From CAZOZZ01 sp965247425 (GTDB lineage Bacteria > Acidobacteriota > Terriglobia > 20CM-2-55-15), in contig OZ252023.1 in assembly GCA_965247425.1 (NCBI GenBank), positions 2,480,001-2,544,000 on the forward strand: a stretch of 64,000 nt of DNA, in the 5' to 3' direction. The first letter of the stretch is position 1; every line of letters starts with the position of its first letter. The position numbers and the translations under genes are program-made. A model generated the notes under the pieces. The model searched no databases. It was not told where the DNA came from and worked only from the letters and a program-made list of their open reading frames with translations. Of this stretch, positions 9,037 to 18,008 are shown one piece after another.

Positions 9037-9416
9037 GGCAGTTCTCCTGGGGCTTCTTCGAGAAGCCGATGGATCGTGTCGACCAGGTTGGCGAAATCTA
9101 TCGGTTTCGTCGCGAAATCGTCGCATCCACTCTCGAACGCCTTCCGCCGATCCGACATCATGGCGTGAGCCGTCAACGCGACAACGGGAATGTCCCGGGT
9201 GCGTTCGTCGGCCTTCAATACGCGCGTCGCTTCCAGCCCGTCCATTTCCGGCAGCCCGATATCCATCAGAATCAGGCTGGGCATGCGGGCCCGTGCCTGC
9301 CCGACTCCATCGAGGCCGTTGCCGGCACACGAGACTGAGAATCCGCGGCGCTCAAGCCTCCGCGAAAGCATGTCGCTGTTCATCGCGTTGTCTTCGACGA
9401 GCAATATCTCAGGCAT
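9033..9416 (-). CDS. Single-domain response regulator (receiver), module A copy
   Basis: A 127-residue stand-alone receiver of the CheY/DivK type. It has the acid pair in VEDN, the phospho-acceptor Asp in LILMDIGLPEMDG, Thr in VVALTAHAM and Lys in ATKPIDF, so phosphotransfer chemistry is intact. It overlaps the downstream GGDEF-EAL gene by 4 bases and the upstream remnant by 8. Its protein sequence is identical to that of the receiver at 12076-12459. In this module the partner hybrid kinase has been deleted, so phosphate must come from another kinase, plausibly the intact copy at 12452-14413. Confidence 0.93.
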   Translation of the reverse strand: MPEILLVEDNAMNSDMLSRRLERRGFSVSCAGNGLDGVGQARARMPSLILMDIGLPEMDGLEATRVLKADERTRDIPVVALTAHAMMSDRRKAFESGCDDFATKPIDFANLVDTIHRLLEEAPGELP

Positions 9417-9860
9417 AGCGGACCTTCCTTGGACCTGGCAACGGCAGAGCTGCCCTGTTCCCCTTCACACATCGTTGGACGGCGCGCTGGAACGCTGCCG
9501 CGTTCAGTGGTTTGGTCAGGTAATCGAACGCTCCCAGGTCCAGGCCGCGCTGTGGCTCATCGACTACGGTCACCATGATCACGGGAATGTCCGCGATCTC
9601 GGGGTCCTTCTTCAGCCTTTTCAGTAAAGTCCAGCCGTCCATGCCATCCATCTGTACGTCTAGAGTGATCGCGACCGGAACGTGCTGTTGAATCGCTTCC
9701 AGCCCTTGAGTACGTACTCGGACGGATCCTTCTGCGCCGCCGATGACGGGCCGCCCAGCAGGGAGCCGCAAATGACAGCGATAGTCAGGGCTGGGAGAAG
9801 CAGAGTTCGTGGCTCCCGACTCCGGCAATGCTGGTTTTCAAGACCGCTAAGGTTCCACAT
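9409..9860 (-). pseudogene. Deletion fusion: yfiR 5' end joined to hybrid-kinase receiver 3' end
   Basis: Reading leftward from 9860, the first 150 bases match the start of the yfiR gene at 15000 (signal peptide, then DPSEYVLKG). From 9708 the sequence matches the terminal receiver of the kinase at 12452 (GLEAIQQHVPVAITLDVQM). The two parts meet at 9708/9709 in different frames. The event equals loss of about 2.1 kb relative to module B. The receiver remnant keeps the phospho-Asp but lacks the N-terminal acid pocket. An open frame persists through it, but translation from a proper start is unlikely. Confidence 0.8.
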
Positions 9861-9906
9861 TCTTCCCGCCTCTCTCTGAATGAATCGGTTAGCCTTCGAT
9901 GGACCT

Positions 9907-9985
9907 TTAGGCGTCCGCCCAAGAATAACTTCGCAGAATTGGCGCCCAGACTTGCGTCAGATTCGGTTGCAACCGGGCGGGCAAG
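9907..9985 (+). repeat. Family B repeat, partial copy (left end)
   Basis: The sequence follows the left part of the complete element at 60798-61000: a TAACTTCGCAGAATTGGCGC block, then TTGCGTCAGATTCGG, then a 12-base palindrome CGGTTGCAACCG at 9964-9975. In the complete copy the palindrome is CGGTCGCGACCG; both pair perfectly. The right half is missing. It borders the duplicated module in the same place as the copy at 15048. Confidence 0.7.
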
Positions 9986-10548
9986 ACTCTACATAACCGT
10001 TTCAACAACTTCCATGCCGGCTGCCATCAACAACTCTCCAAAACTGATCATCGCCACCCAGATTCGTCGTCGCCTTCCGGCCACCCGCCTTCCTCGAGGC
10101 CAGGAGGGGTTCGCTACTCCCTTTCCTGTGCGACTCTTTCATTCGCGACGACATGCCGGTTTAACCCGGCACTACCAGGGCACCGGCACCCGTTCCTTCA
10201 GTTCTTCAAACCAGACTTCCATGAGCTGCGCTCACCCCAAAATGTTGAAAATTCCTTTTCGCGACCTACCCGGTTAGTTCCCCGTTTTCCTTTTTCTCCG
10301 GCGCTTGATGTTTCCAAATTGTTCCCAGCTTTGCGGAGCAAAGCAGCGAAAAAGGAGCGACGCCAGTATCATCGCGAAAATTAGATCGACAGAGAACTTG
10401 CTGGGCTTGAGGAACTCAAGAAGAGGAAGAAGGTCAAGCGTTACGCCTGGCTGACATTTAAGAACTGAACGCGACTCGGCTACCCCAGTCGTGCTTGGTC
10501 ATTGTACCGCTGTTGGACGGGGCGGTTGTTTGGTCCCGTTGAAGCCAC
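9986..10548. other. Non-coding stretch, no recognisable gene
   Basis: No supported coding frame is seen. A perfect 7-base hairpin (GCTTTGC GGA GCAAAGC) lies at 10328-10344 without a T-run. A 27-codon lysine/arginine-rich frame ends at 10468 (ELKKRKKVKRYAWLTFKN) but has no start and cannot be assigned. The segment probably consists of remnants separating the two copies of the receiver module. Confidence 0.5.
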
Positions 10549-12079
10549 TCATAGAGTCAACGGAGCCAACACTCGAAAAGAATTCGGTACCATATCCAGA
10601 GAAGACAAATACTGAAGCCGGATCAGCAGAGTTTCTGTGATTTCAACCCCTTTGGCCCCGAGCAGCGTCCCTTCCTTGGTACGGAGGTCTTCGGCCAGAA
10701 CCATGCGGCACACCAGGTTTAAAATGTCGACAGTCCGCGGCAGTGCCTCGGCCTGCTGCACTACCTCGATGGGCAATGCGGACAAGGCGGCAACAAGAAT
10801 CGGGTCGCATTCGTCGGGCCGGTTGCGAAGGGTAGCGACAGCCGTGACGTGGCTCTCGCCCGTCCGCACGAGCGTCTCGTAGGCAATGCACGCCTTCAAG
10901 ATTTGAGCACCCAGGGTTTCTTCGTCGCGGTCAGCGACTGGCACGTGCGATTGATCCCCGTAGGATTCCCTCTGCCGTCCTACCATAGCGGCAATCGCTT
11001 CCAGTCCCGGAATACTCCGTATTAGATCCCGGCCGGGCCATCGCGGGATGGCTGGGAAGTCGCTCTTCCTGTTCCCTGCTCAAACTGCGACCGAGACGAA
11101 CCGAGTCAAGAGTATCCGTAGGCAATACCACACATCCCAGCTGGGACAACATCGCCGCCATTTCGAAATGCCAACCGTTCCTGAGACCCAAATGCGTACT
11201 AACGTGTTTGGTGTAGAGGGTAATTCGCGATGCCGTGCTGAATGCCTCTGGATTAACCAGCCCCAAAACATCGGTAAGCACTTTGATGCTGCCGTGAAGA
11301 GTCTTTTCGAGAAGTTCGACTTCACTAATGTCGGTCTGCGATCCAGCCATACGGTACGCTTTGCCGGTTGCATCCCGAACGGCAAGTCCCCGGCTGAGCA
11401 TCCAGCGGTAGGTGCCGTCGCTGTGCAGCATGCGATGTTCGCTTTCAAAGTGAGGTGTCTGGCCTTCAAGATGGGCGGCGATCCTGGCCTTGAGGTGATC
11501 GATTTCTTCGGGATGCACACGCTTGAACCATTCTTCAGGAGTGTCTGCGATGTCGTTCTCAGGGCTGCCCAGCATCAATTTCCAGCGGGGAGCAAAGTAG
11601 ATCTCGTTTGTCCTGAGATTCCAGTCCCACAGTCCATCGTTGGCACCGCGAACCGCGAGTGTATAGCGCTCTTCACTCTCGCGGAGCGCCGCTTCTGCTT
11701 GCTTGTGCGACAGCTGTGTTTGGATACGGGCCAGGGCGACCGCCAGGTCGACCGGTTTGGTGATGTAATCGTTGGCCCCCAGGTCGAGACCCTGAACCAC
11801 GTCCTTGCTGTCGCTCCGTCCCGTAACGAGTATGACGGGAAGCTCGACCGCGGAATACCGCTCCCGAAGCCGGCTCAGGACAGTGAGTCCGCTCATTACC
11901 GGCATTTCCACGTCGAGCAGCACGAGGTCGAACGGATTCGACTCGACGAGGTTGCAGGCCTCCGCACCATCGGTCGCGGTCGTCGTCTGGTAACCCCGCC
12001 GGCGCAGACGACGGGCCAGCATGTCCCGGTTCATCTCATCGTCGTCGACGATCAGGAGTGTTTCGGAGTGGACGCTCAT
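10549..12079 (-). pseudogene. Response regulator with PAS and degenerate HD-GYP-like domain, frameshifted
   Basis: The N-terminal receiver and linker (start ATG 12079) are nearly identical to those of the GGDEF-EAL regulator at 9036. A PAS domain follows (NDGLWDWNLRTNEIYF), then an HD-GYP-like output domain. At about 11031-11036 an extra 4 bases (a repeated CCGG) shifts the frame: one frame reads LPSHPAMAR and the other continues RDLIRSIPGLEAIAAMVGRQ to the stop at 10549. The output domain has MLSQLGCVVLP where active enzymes have an HD motif, and QRESYGD where GYP is expected. It is thus probably non-catalytic even if the shift is a sequencing error. Confidence 0.8.
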
Positions 12080-12459
12080 GGCAGTTCTCCTGGGGCTTCT
12101 TCGAGAAGCCGATGGATCGTGTCGACCAGGTTGGCGAAATCTATCGGTTTCGTCGCGAAATCGTCGCATCCACTCTCGAACGCCTTCCGCCGATCCGACA
12201 TCATGGCGTGAGCCGTCAACGCGACAACGGGAATGTCCCGGGTGCGTTCGTCGGCCTTCAATACGCGCGTCGCTTCCAGCCCGTCCATTTCCGGCAGCCC
12301 GATATCCATCAGAATCAGGCTGGGCATGCGGGCCCGTGCCTGCCCGACTCCATCGAGGCCGTTGCCGGCACACGAGACTGAGAATCCGCGGCGCTCAAGC
12401 CTCCGCGAAAGCATGTCGCTGTTCATCGCGTTGTCTTCGACGAGCAATATCTCAGGCAT
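12076..12459 (-). CDS. Single-domain response regulator (receiver), module B copy
   Basis: A 127-residue receiver with intact acid pocket, phospho-Asp (LILMDIGLPEMDG), Thr and Lys switch residues. Its protein sequence is identical to that at 9033-9416. It overlaps the upstream hybrid kinase by 8 bases and the downstream regulator by 4, so it is part of the operon yfiR - hybrid kinase - receiver - regulator. As the kinase carries its own receiver, this protein may act as the phosphotransfer intermediate or a diffusible output. Confidence 0.93.
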   Translation of the reverse strand: MPEILLVEDNAMNSDMLSRRLERRGFSVSCAGNGLDGVGQARARMPSLILMDIGLPEMDGLEATRVLKADERTRDIPVVALTAHAMMSDRRKAFESGCDDFATKPIDFANLVDTIHRLLEEAPGELP

Positions 12460-14413
12460 AGCGGACCTTCCTTGGACCTGGCAACGGCAGAGCTGCCCTG
12501 TTCCCCTTCACACATCGTTGGACGGCGCGCTGGAACGCTGCCGCGTTCAGTGGTTTGGTCAGGTAATCGGACGCTCCCAGGTCCAGGCCGCGCTGTGGCT
12601 CATCGACTACGGTCACCATGATCACGGGAATGTCCGCGATCTCGGGGTCCTTCTTCAGCCTTTTCAGTAAAGTCCAGCCGTCCATGCCATCCACCTGTAC
12701 GTCTAGAGTGATCGCGACCGGACCGTGCTGTTGAATCGCTTCCAACCCCTCGCCGGCACTCGAGCAGACGACCGGAACAAGACCCTGACGGATCAGCAAC
12801 CAGGACAGCAACTCGCGCGCGTCGGCATCGTCGTCGATCACGACGACCGATGGGGTCCCTGGTTCGCGCGGTGCGGGAGCCGTTGCTTTCGTGGGAACGG
12901 GTTGCCTCCAGTCTACGGTTTCCTCGACGACGGCCCGGCTCGGAATCCGCATCGAAAACGTCGAGCCCACCCCGGGAACACTCTCTGCGGTCAGATCGCC
13001 ACCGACCAGCCGGCAGTAGCGACGGCTGATCGCCAGTCCGAGTCCGGTTCCTCCGTACTTGCGTGTCGTCGAGGCGTCCGCCTGCACGAATGGCTCAAAC
13101 AGCCTGTCGGCTTGGTGCGGATCGATTCCGATGCCCGTGTCTTCGACGCTGACTTCAAGCCATCCGGGCCCTGCGTCCGTGTCGCTTTTTGCGGTGACCG
13201 TGATCGTTCCCGCGTCGGTGAACTTGCACGCGTTGCTGAGCAGGTTGAGCAGCACCTGCCGGGCTTTGGTCTGGTCCGATTCGACCGGAAGCGAGTTTGG
13301 GGCGACCACGACCACCTGGTTCGAGCGTTTCCTGGCAATCTGTTCGACGGTCCCGACGACATCGTCGATGACTTCCCTGAAATCGAAGGCTTCGATTGTC
13401 AGTTCGACTCGCCCGGCTTCGATCTTCGAGAGGTCGAGCACGTCGTTGATGATCGAGAGCAGGTGTTTGCCGGCCTTGTTGATTCTATTCAGCTCTTCGA
13501 GGTGTTCGGGATTGTCGGCATCCTCGCACTCCTCGACGAGCATCTCGCTGTAACCGAGGATGGCGTTCAACGGAGTTCGCAGTTCGTGGCTCATATTTGC
13601 CAGGAACGCACTCTTGGTCCGGTTCGCCTGCTCGGCCAGCTCTTTGGCCTCGCGCAGGCTTTCGCTTCGCTCGGCTACCCGTTCCTCGAGGTTGTCGTTG
13701 AGTGCGCGGAGCTCGGTCTGGGCGTCATCGATTTCGCCGATCATGGTGTTGAACCCGTCGATCAACGTTCCGACCTCGTCGGAGTATTGCTTCTGGACCC
13801 GTAGCGAGTAGTCCCGGCTTCGGGTCACTTGCTGCATGGTCCGGTCCAGGTGCAGGATCGGTCCGGTGATCATAACGCGAAGGCGCGAGGAGAGTAGAAA
13901 GGCGACGCAGCCGGAGAACAGCATGAGCACCGAGACGATCAGCAAGTAGGTTAGCAGTCTTTGTTCGATCTCGGCGGTGTTGGATTGCACGAAGATCGTG
14001 CCGATCTGTCGGCCGTCGAAAGAGATGGGTTGATACGTCCGGATGAATCCACGCGTCAGGCTCGACTCGGACCACGGACCAGGGACCGGAAGTCGAAGGG
14101 GTATGTCCTCGGGACCGGGGTAGGTGGCGAACAGGTTCCCTTCGACATCGTAGAGGGCGGCCCGGACGACGGCCGGCCGCGCCTTCAGAGCGTTCAGAAT
14201 CTCGTCCCCCGCCTTATTGTCGCCGAAAGTCAGAGCGGCCGTACTCGTGATTCCGAGGACTTCCGCCTCGGTCGTCAGGTTCCACCGTGTCGTTCGCGTG
14301 ACGCTGATCGTGTCGAAGATCAGGAAGCCCACTGTCGACAGGACCAGCGCGGTCGTGCTCGTGAAAAACGTGATCAACCCCAGTTTCTTCTCAATCGACC
14401 AGTTGTGGATCAT
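12452..14413 (-). CDS. Hybrid sensor histidine kinase with periplasmic sensor, HAMP and C-terminal receiver
   Basis: A 653-residue membrane kinase. Two helices (about residues 12-33 and 153-175) flank a ~120-residue periplasmic domain of CHASE8-like size; then come HAMP (~178-230), a coiled coil, the HisKA H-box FLANMSHELRTPLNAI with His276, the HATPase (SNACKF, EDTGIGI, GTGLGLAISRR) and a receiver (VVVIDDDAD, phospho-Asp in ITLDVQVDG). It overlaps yfiR by 4 bases. YfiR proteins usually restrain membrane cyclases of the YfiN type, which also have a CHASE8-HAMP N-terminus. Here the same sensor type heads a kinase, so a periplasmic YfiR-sensor interaction is a reasonable inference. Confidence 0.93.
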   Translation of the reverse strand: MIHNWSIEKKLGLITFFTSTTALVLSTVGFLIFDTISVTRTTRWNLTTEAEVLGITSTAALTFGDNKAGDEILNALKARPAVVRAALYDVEGNLFATYPGPEDIPLRLPVPGPWSESSLTRGFIRTYQPISFDGRQIGTIFVQSNTAEIEQRLLTYLLIVSVLMLFSGCVAFLLSSRLRVMITGPILHLDRTMQQVTRSRDYSLRVQKQYSDEVGTLIDGFNTMIGEIDDAQTELRALNDNLEERVAERSESLREAKELAEQANRTKSAFLANMSHELRTPLNAILGYSEMLVEECEDADNPEHLEELNRINKAGKHLLSIINDVLDLSKIEAGRVELTIEAFDFREVIDDVVGTVEQIARKRSNQVVVVAPNSLPVESDQTKARQVLLNLLSNACKFTDAGTITVTAKSDTDAGPGWLEVSVEDTGIGIDPHQADRLFEPFVQADASTTRKYGGTGLGLAISRRYCRLVGGDLTAESVPGVGSTFSMRIPSRAVVEETVDWRQPVPTKATAPAPREPGTPSVVVIDDDADARELLSWLLIRQGLVPVVCSSAGEGLEAIQQHGPVAITLDVQVDGMDGWTLLKRLKKDPEIADIPVIMVTVVDEPQRGLDLGASDYLTKPLNAAAFQRAVQRCVKGNRAALPLPGPRKVRYA

Positions 14414-15000
14414 CGGGACCCCCGGGCCAGCGTCAGCAGCTTCGAACTCAACGCCACGTGAGCATGTTCAGTGGTCTGCTGGCTGGCCTCGAAGCGGACC
14501 CGGTTGTCCTCGACGAAGAAGTTGAGGACCCCACCGTGTTGGATGAAGTCGCGGGATTCGCCGACCAACAAAATCGGCCGACCGGCGAATGCACGCTGGA
14601 CCGCGTAGAAGGCTTCGACTTCGGAGTCGGGTACGAAAAGTAGGTGGGCGGAGTCGACGACCTCCACGTCGATCCGCTTCACGGTGACCGGTCGACCCCG
14701 GATCATCTCTCCCTGAACTGCGTCCTGGATCGTCTCGACCACGGTGCGATCTCGAAAGACAGCGATCACCAGCGGTGAGTCGTCGTTCTGGAACGCGTCC
14801 CCAGGCCAGGTGGCAAACAACGCGAAGTTGTACAGGAAGGCTCCTTTGAGTGCGTACTCGGACAGATCCTTCTTCGCCGCCCATGACGGGCCGCCCAACA
14901 GGGAGCCGCAAACGATAGCGATAGTGAGGGCTGGGAGGAGCATAGCTCGTGTCTCTCGACTCCGGCAGTGCTGGTTTTCAAGACCGCTGCGGTTCCACAT
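14410..15000 (-). CDS. yfiR: YfiR-family periplasmic protein (DUF4154)
   Basis: A 196-residue secreted protein, shorter if started at the in-frame ATG 14943. Family hallmarks are present: LKGAFLYNFALFATWP near the mature N-terminus, the central ILLVGESRDFIQHGGVLNFF and the end FEASQQT...LSSKLLTLAR. The hydrophobic core LLPALTIAIVCGSLLGG followed by SWA is the signal peptide. In Pseudomonas, YfiR binds the periplasmic domain of the cyclase YfiN. Here it starts an operon with a sensor kinase and receivers. The start is uncertain because neither ATG has a strong ribosome site. Confidence 0.88.
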   Translation of the reverse strand: MWNRSGLENQHCRSRETRAMLLPALTIAIVCGSLLGGPSWAAKKDLSEYALKGAFLYNFALFATWPGDAFQNDDSPLVIAVFRDRTVVETIQDAVQGEMIRGRPVTVKRIDVEVVDSAHLLFVPDSEVEAFYAVQRAFAGRPILLVGESRDFIQHGGVLNFFVEDNRVRFEASQQTTEHAHVALSSKLLTLARGSR

Positions 15001-15047
15001 CCTTCACGCCTCTGCCTGAATGAATCGGCTAGCCTTCGATGGACCTG

Positions 15048-15163
15048 TAGGGCCCGCCCAAAAATAACTTCGCAGAATTGGTATCCCATCTTCACGCCAT
15101 CTTCGGTAGTGCTCAATCAAGTTTCAAACTTGAGCACTACCTCATCTTCGGCCGCTCCTGAAT
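15048..15163 (-). repeat. Family B repeat, partial copy with inserted perfect hairpin
   Basis: The segment resembles the right half of the element at 60798-61000 read in reverse: ATAACTTCGCAG, then ATCCCATCTTCACG, then ATCTTCGGCCGCTCCTGAAT. Within it lies a perfect 11-base inverted repeat, GTAGTGCTCAA (15106-15116) with TTGAGCACTAC (15130-15140), which the other copies lack. It lies upstream of yfiR. From 15164 to 15273 I see nothing else. Confidence 0.6.
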
Positions 15164-15273
15164 CGTTAGTGTCAACGTTCAATAATCTTCTGATTGTCTG
15201 CGCGAAGATCGGCACCTTGGCTTCATTGACCCCAACCCTCTCCTCCCGTGCTATTTGCGCAAGTTTCCCAACC

Positions 15274-16050
15274 ATGGCGACGGAACGCCTGCGAGGCAGC
15301 GCACCCTATGGCACACTACTTGCGGCAGGAACAAAACTCGGCCCCTACGAGATCGCCGACCAACTTGGTGCTGGCGGGATGGGCGAAGTGTATCGAGCCG
15401 TCGACACCCGCCTGGCGCGCACGGTTGCGATCAAAGTCCTCCCGGAACATCTTGCCGACCGCTCTGATCTGCGCGAACGCTTGCGAGTTTGATCGCGGCG
15501 ATCATCGAACGCCAACCGGAGCCGTTGACCCAACTACATCCGACAACACCCCGGGAACTGGATCGCGTCGTCAGGAGATGTCTGGTGAAGAATCCGGATG
15601 AAAGATGGCAAAGTGCCGCAGACCTCACGCACGAAGTGAAGTGGATCGCGACCGCCGCGACCAGCGGCGGGGAGACTTCAGCCGCACAATCCGGACCTTC
15701 TGGTCGGAACGAATACCCACGGGTCCTGTTTTCTTAGTCGTCGTCTTGACGCTTATCGCGATTGTCACGAGTGTAGTCGCTATTGTTCCCCGGCCGTCAC
15801 CCCCGAAAACGATCCTGGAAATCACAACGCTGCACTGAGAATGGATGGAAGCGTGAAGGCCCTTCCAGTGGTCCAGACAGAGGCAGACGACCGCGAGGGA
15901 CAGTTTTCTCCTGACGGGGGTTGGATCGCCTATCAGTCGAACCAGTCTGGCCAGTTCGAGATCTACGTCCAGCCGTTTCCTAGCTCCGGACGGCGCCGTC
16001 AGATCAGCCCAAGCGGGGACCCAGGTCCGCTGGCGGGCAGACGGTCGGGA
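15274..16050 (+). pseudogene. Broken Ser/Thr protein kinase with TolB/WD-like C-terminus
   Basis: Three pieces in different frames follow the order of a typical acidobacterial kinase. From ATG 15274: LGPYEIADQLGAGGMGEVYR with the catalytic Lys in VAIKVLPE. From ~15489: IIERQPEPLTQLHP and VRRCLVKNPDERWQSAADL, the kinase C-lobe end. A hydrophobic helix (VFLVVVLTLIAIVTSVVAIV) lies at ~15730 in another frame. From 15841: ADDREGQFSPDGGWIAYQSN, a TolB-type propeller blade. The catalytic loop, DFG segment and most of the propeller are deleted, so it cannot be functional. Confidence 0.8.
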
Positions 16051-16141
16051 GTTCTTCTATATTTCGCTCGATGGTTGGCGCACCGCGGTTCCGCACTTCG
16101 CCCTTCACAACACGCGGGGGGGAACGGGTCGAATCGGAAGA

Positions 16142-16393
16142 TTTGATCGCGCCCTCGTCCTCAGTTTTTTTCGGGGCAAGTGGTCACCGTACTGTAACGC
16201 AGAGTTGTATGCTCTCGAGGGGATCGTCGCGGAACGGGGCGCGGCATTGGTTGTCATCACGCCGCACTGGCCGAGCACAGCCGGGGAGATGATCGAACGG
16301 CACAAGCTGATCTTCGACATCCTGTCGGATCCGGGCAACGAGGTTGCCGCACAAATCGGGATCCGGTTCCGGCTGCCGGACGATCTGCGGGAA
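16142..16393 (+). pseudogene. Peroxiredoxin-like (AhpC/TSA) fragment
   Basis: The frame reads ALVLSFFRGKWSPYCNAEL, then LVVITPHWPSTAGEMIERH, then FDILSDPGNEVAAQIGIRF, which follow the thioredoxin-fold peroxiredoxin pattern. The usual WCPYC motif is WSPYC here, so one of the two cysteines is lost. No proper start is present. At ~16394 the frame passes directly into transposase sequence, so the gene is interrupted. Confidence 0.65.
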
Positions 16394-16534
16394 GTGGATG
16401 CGCGTTACGAGAAGGGGCGCGAAGACGGGGTGATCCGAAGCCGAGCAGTGCTGGTGGCGATCGGAGTCAGCTGGGACAGCCGACGCGGCGTGTTGGCGGT
16501 GGAACTGGCGGCACGAGAGAGCACGAGCCGGTCC
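16394..16534 (+). pseudogene. IS256-family (mutator) transposase fragment
   Basis: In the same frame as the peroxiredoxin piece, VDARYEKGREDGVIRSRAVL and VAIGVSWDSRRGVLAVEL match the DDE-core region of IS256 transposases (normally LDAxY...GVxxxGRREVLG...SE). About 47 codons remain; neither end of the IS is visible. From 16535 to 16610 nothing else is recognisable. Confidence 0.6.
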
Positions 16535-16610
16535 TCAACGGAACCCGATCCGGATAATTGGCCAGCTGTTAGAAACAGGACCTGCAAGTCTGCACGCTGC
16601 TCGCTACCTG

Positions 16611-18008
16611 CTACATATCCCCCAACCGAAAAGCGTCGTGGATTAAGCGGACAGCCGTGGGAGCGTCCGATTGGGCGACAACGAGAGACAGGTTTAACTC
16701 TGATGATCCTTGCGCGATCATCAAGATGTTCATCTCGCTGTCGCCAATCGCGCCGAACGTTCTGGCGGCGATTCCCGGGATCGACTTCATTCCCTCGCCA
16801 ACCAGCGCAATGATGGCGATATCACAGATGTCCGCGATTCTGTCGACCTGGCGTTTTTCGATTTCCGGCTCAAACTCACGCCTCAACGCCCGCACAGTAT
16901 TGTCTCCGTCCTGTCTGCTGACGACGAGCGAAATGTGCTGTTCGGACGAGCCCTGTGAAAACATCAACACATTGATGCCGCGGCTTGCGATTGCGGCGAA
17001 AGCCCTTTGCGCCGTTCCGGGGACGCCGATCATTCCACGACCTTCAACCGAGACCAGGGTCACTCCGGTGATTGAGGAAACTGTCTTCACTCCCTGATGA
17101 ATTTTTGGAGATTCGGTCGTGATCAGCGTCCCTTCGTGCTCCGGCGCGAGTGTGTTCTTGATGTGGATCGGAATGCCCAGATCCGCCGCGGGCATGATGG
17201 TTTTCGGATGCAAGACCTTGGCCCCGAAATAAGACATCTCGGCAGCCTCTTTGTAGGAAATCCGGGGCAGTACCCTGGCCGAGTCTACGATTCTCGGGTC
17301 GGCGGTCATCACGCCGTCGACATCGGTCCAGATCTGAATCTCGTCGGCCTCTACCACATTGCCCACGACCGAGGCCGAATAGTCGGAACCGCCACGGCCG
17401 AGAGTCGTCGTAATTCCATCCGGAGTGGAGCAGATAAAGCCGGTCAGGATGGGCACAACACCTCGTCGGACCATCTCAACGACCTCACGACATCGCCGTT
17501 TTGTCTCGCCGAAGTCCACGAGAGCAAAATCGGCGTCGGTCTTGGTCCGGATAAAGCGCCGGGTGTCGATCGCCTCCGCCTGCACTTCGATCTGGTTCAG
17601 GTAAGCCGCGAAGATGGGAACGATGAGCCGTTCGCCGAAGGAACTGATCAGGTCCCGCGACCGCGTACTGAGTTCCCGCAACAGAAGGACCCCGGTCAGC
17701 ACCTTCTGCATTTCCTCCAAGATCGGTTTGAGATCAGAAAGCAGATCCGCGACCCGGCCGGTGTCCTCGATCAGCCCAGAAGCCGTGGACTCGTGGGTGG
17801 CGCGGAGCAAAGCCAGGGCCTGGATGACTTCCTGGTCGGCACCCCGAATCGCTTTTCCCCCGGTGTCGAGCAACAGGTCGGTCACCCCTCCCATGGCGGA
17901 CAGAATCACGATAGGATCCGACTGGCGGGATGAAGCGACGACGCGCGCAGCTTGCTTTATCCGGTCCACGGAGCCCAGCGAGGTTCCGCCAAATTTCATC
18001 ACGACCAT
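16611..18008 (-). CDS. lysC: Aspartate kinase
   Basis: A 465-residue monofunctional aspartokinase that phosphorylates aspartate at the head of the lysine/threonine/methionine pathway. The kinase domain starts MVVMKFGGTSLGS (KFGGTS nucleotide/aspartate site), continues with SFGERL and TTLGRGGSDYSA, and is followed by two ACT domains (VSVEGRGMIGVPG and IALVGEGMKSIPGIA) for feedback control. The length fits the ThrA/LysC-III type rather than the ~400-residue LysC-II type. It is isolated from dapA-dapD (35 kb), which act later in the same pathway. No lysine riboswitch is visible upstream. The upstream 18009-18351 holds no supported gene. Confidence 0.95.
   Translation of the reverse strand: MVVMKFGGTSLGSVDRIKQAARVVASSRQSDPIVILSAMGGVTDLLLDTGGKAIRGADQEVIQALALLRATHESTASGLIEDTGRVADLLSDLKPILEEMQKVLTGVLLLRELSTRSRDLISSFGERLIVPIFAAYLNQIEVQAEAIDTRRFIRTKTDADFALVDFGETKRRCREVVEMVRRGVVPILTGFICSTPDGITTTLGRGGSDYSASVVGNVVEADEIQIWTDVDGVMTADPRIVDSARVLPRISYKEAAEMSYFGAKVLHPKTIMPAADLGIPIHIKNTLAPEHEGTLITTESPKIHQGVKTVSSITGVTLVSVEGRGMIGVPGTAQRAFAAIASRGINVLMFSQGSSEQHISLVVSRQDGDNTVRALRREFEPEIEKRQVDRIADICDIAIIALVGEGMKSIPGIAARTFGAIGDSEMNILMIAQGSSELNLSLVVAQSDAPTAVRLIHDAFRLGDM

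Noticed and set aside
9036..9330. N-terminal extension of the GGDEF-EAL regulator rich in Arg/Ser
   Set aside because: It is an antisense-like frame inside the receiver gene 9033-9416; the receiver domain begins exactly at ATG 9036. The same applies to 12079-12373.
10382..10468. Lysine-rich 27-codon frame ELKKRKKVKRYAWLTFKN
   Set aside because: No start codon, a stop immediately upstream and no firm family match.
11048..12211. Long plus-strand frame of 387 codons
   Set aside because: It is antisense to the response regulator with clear domains and has no recognisable motifs of its own.
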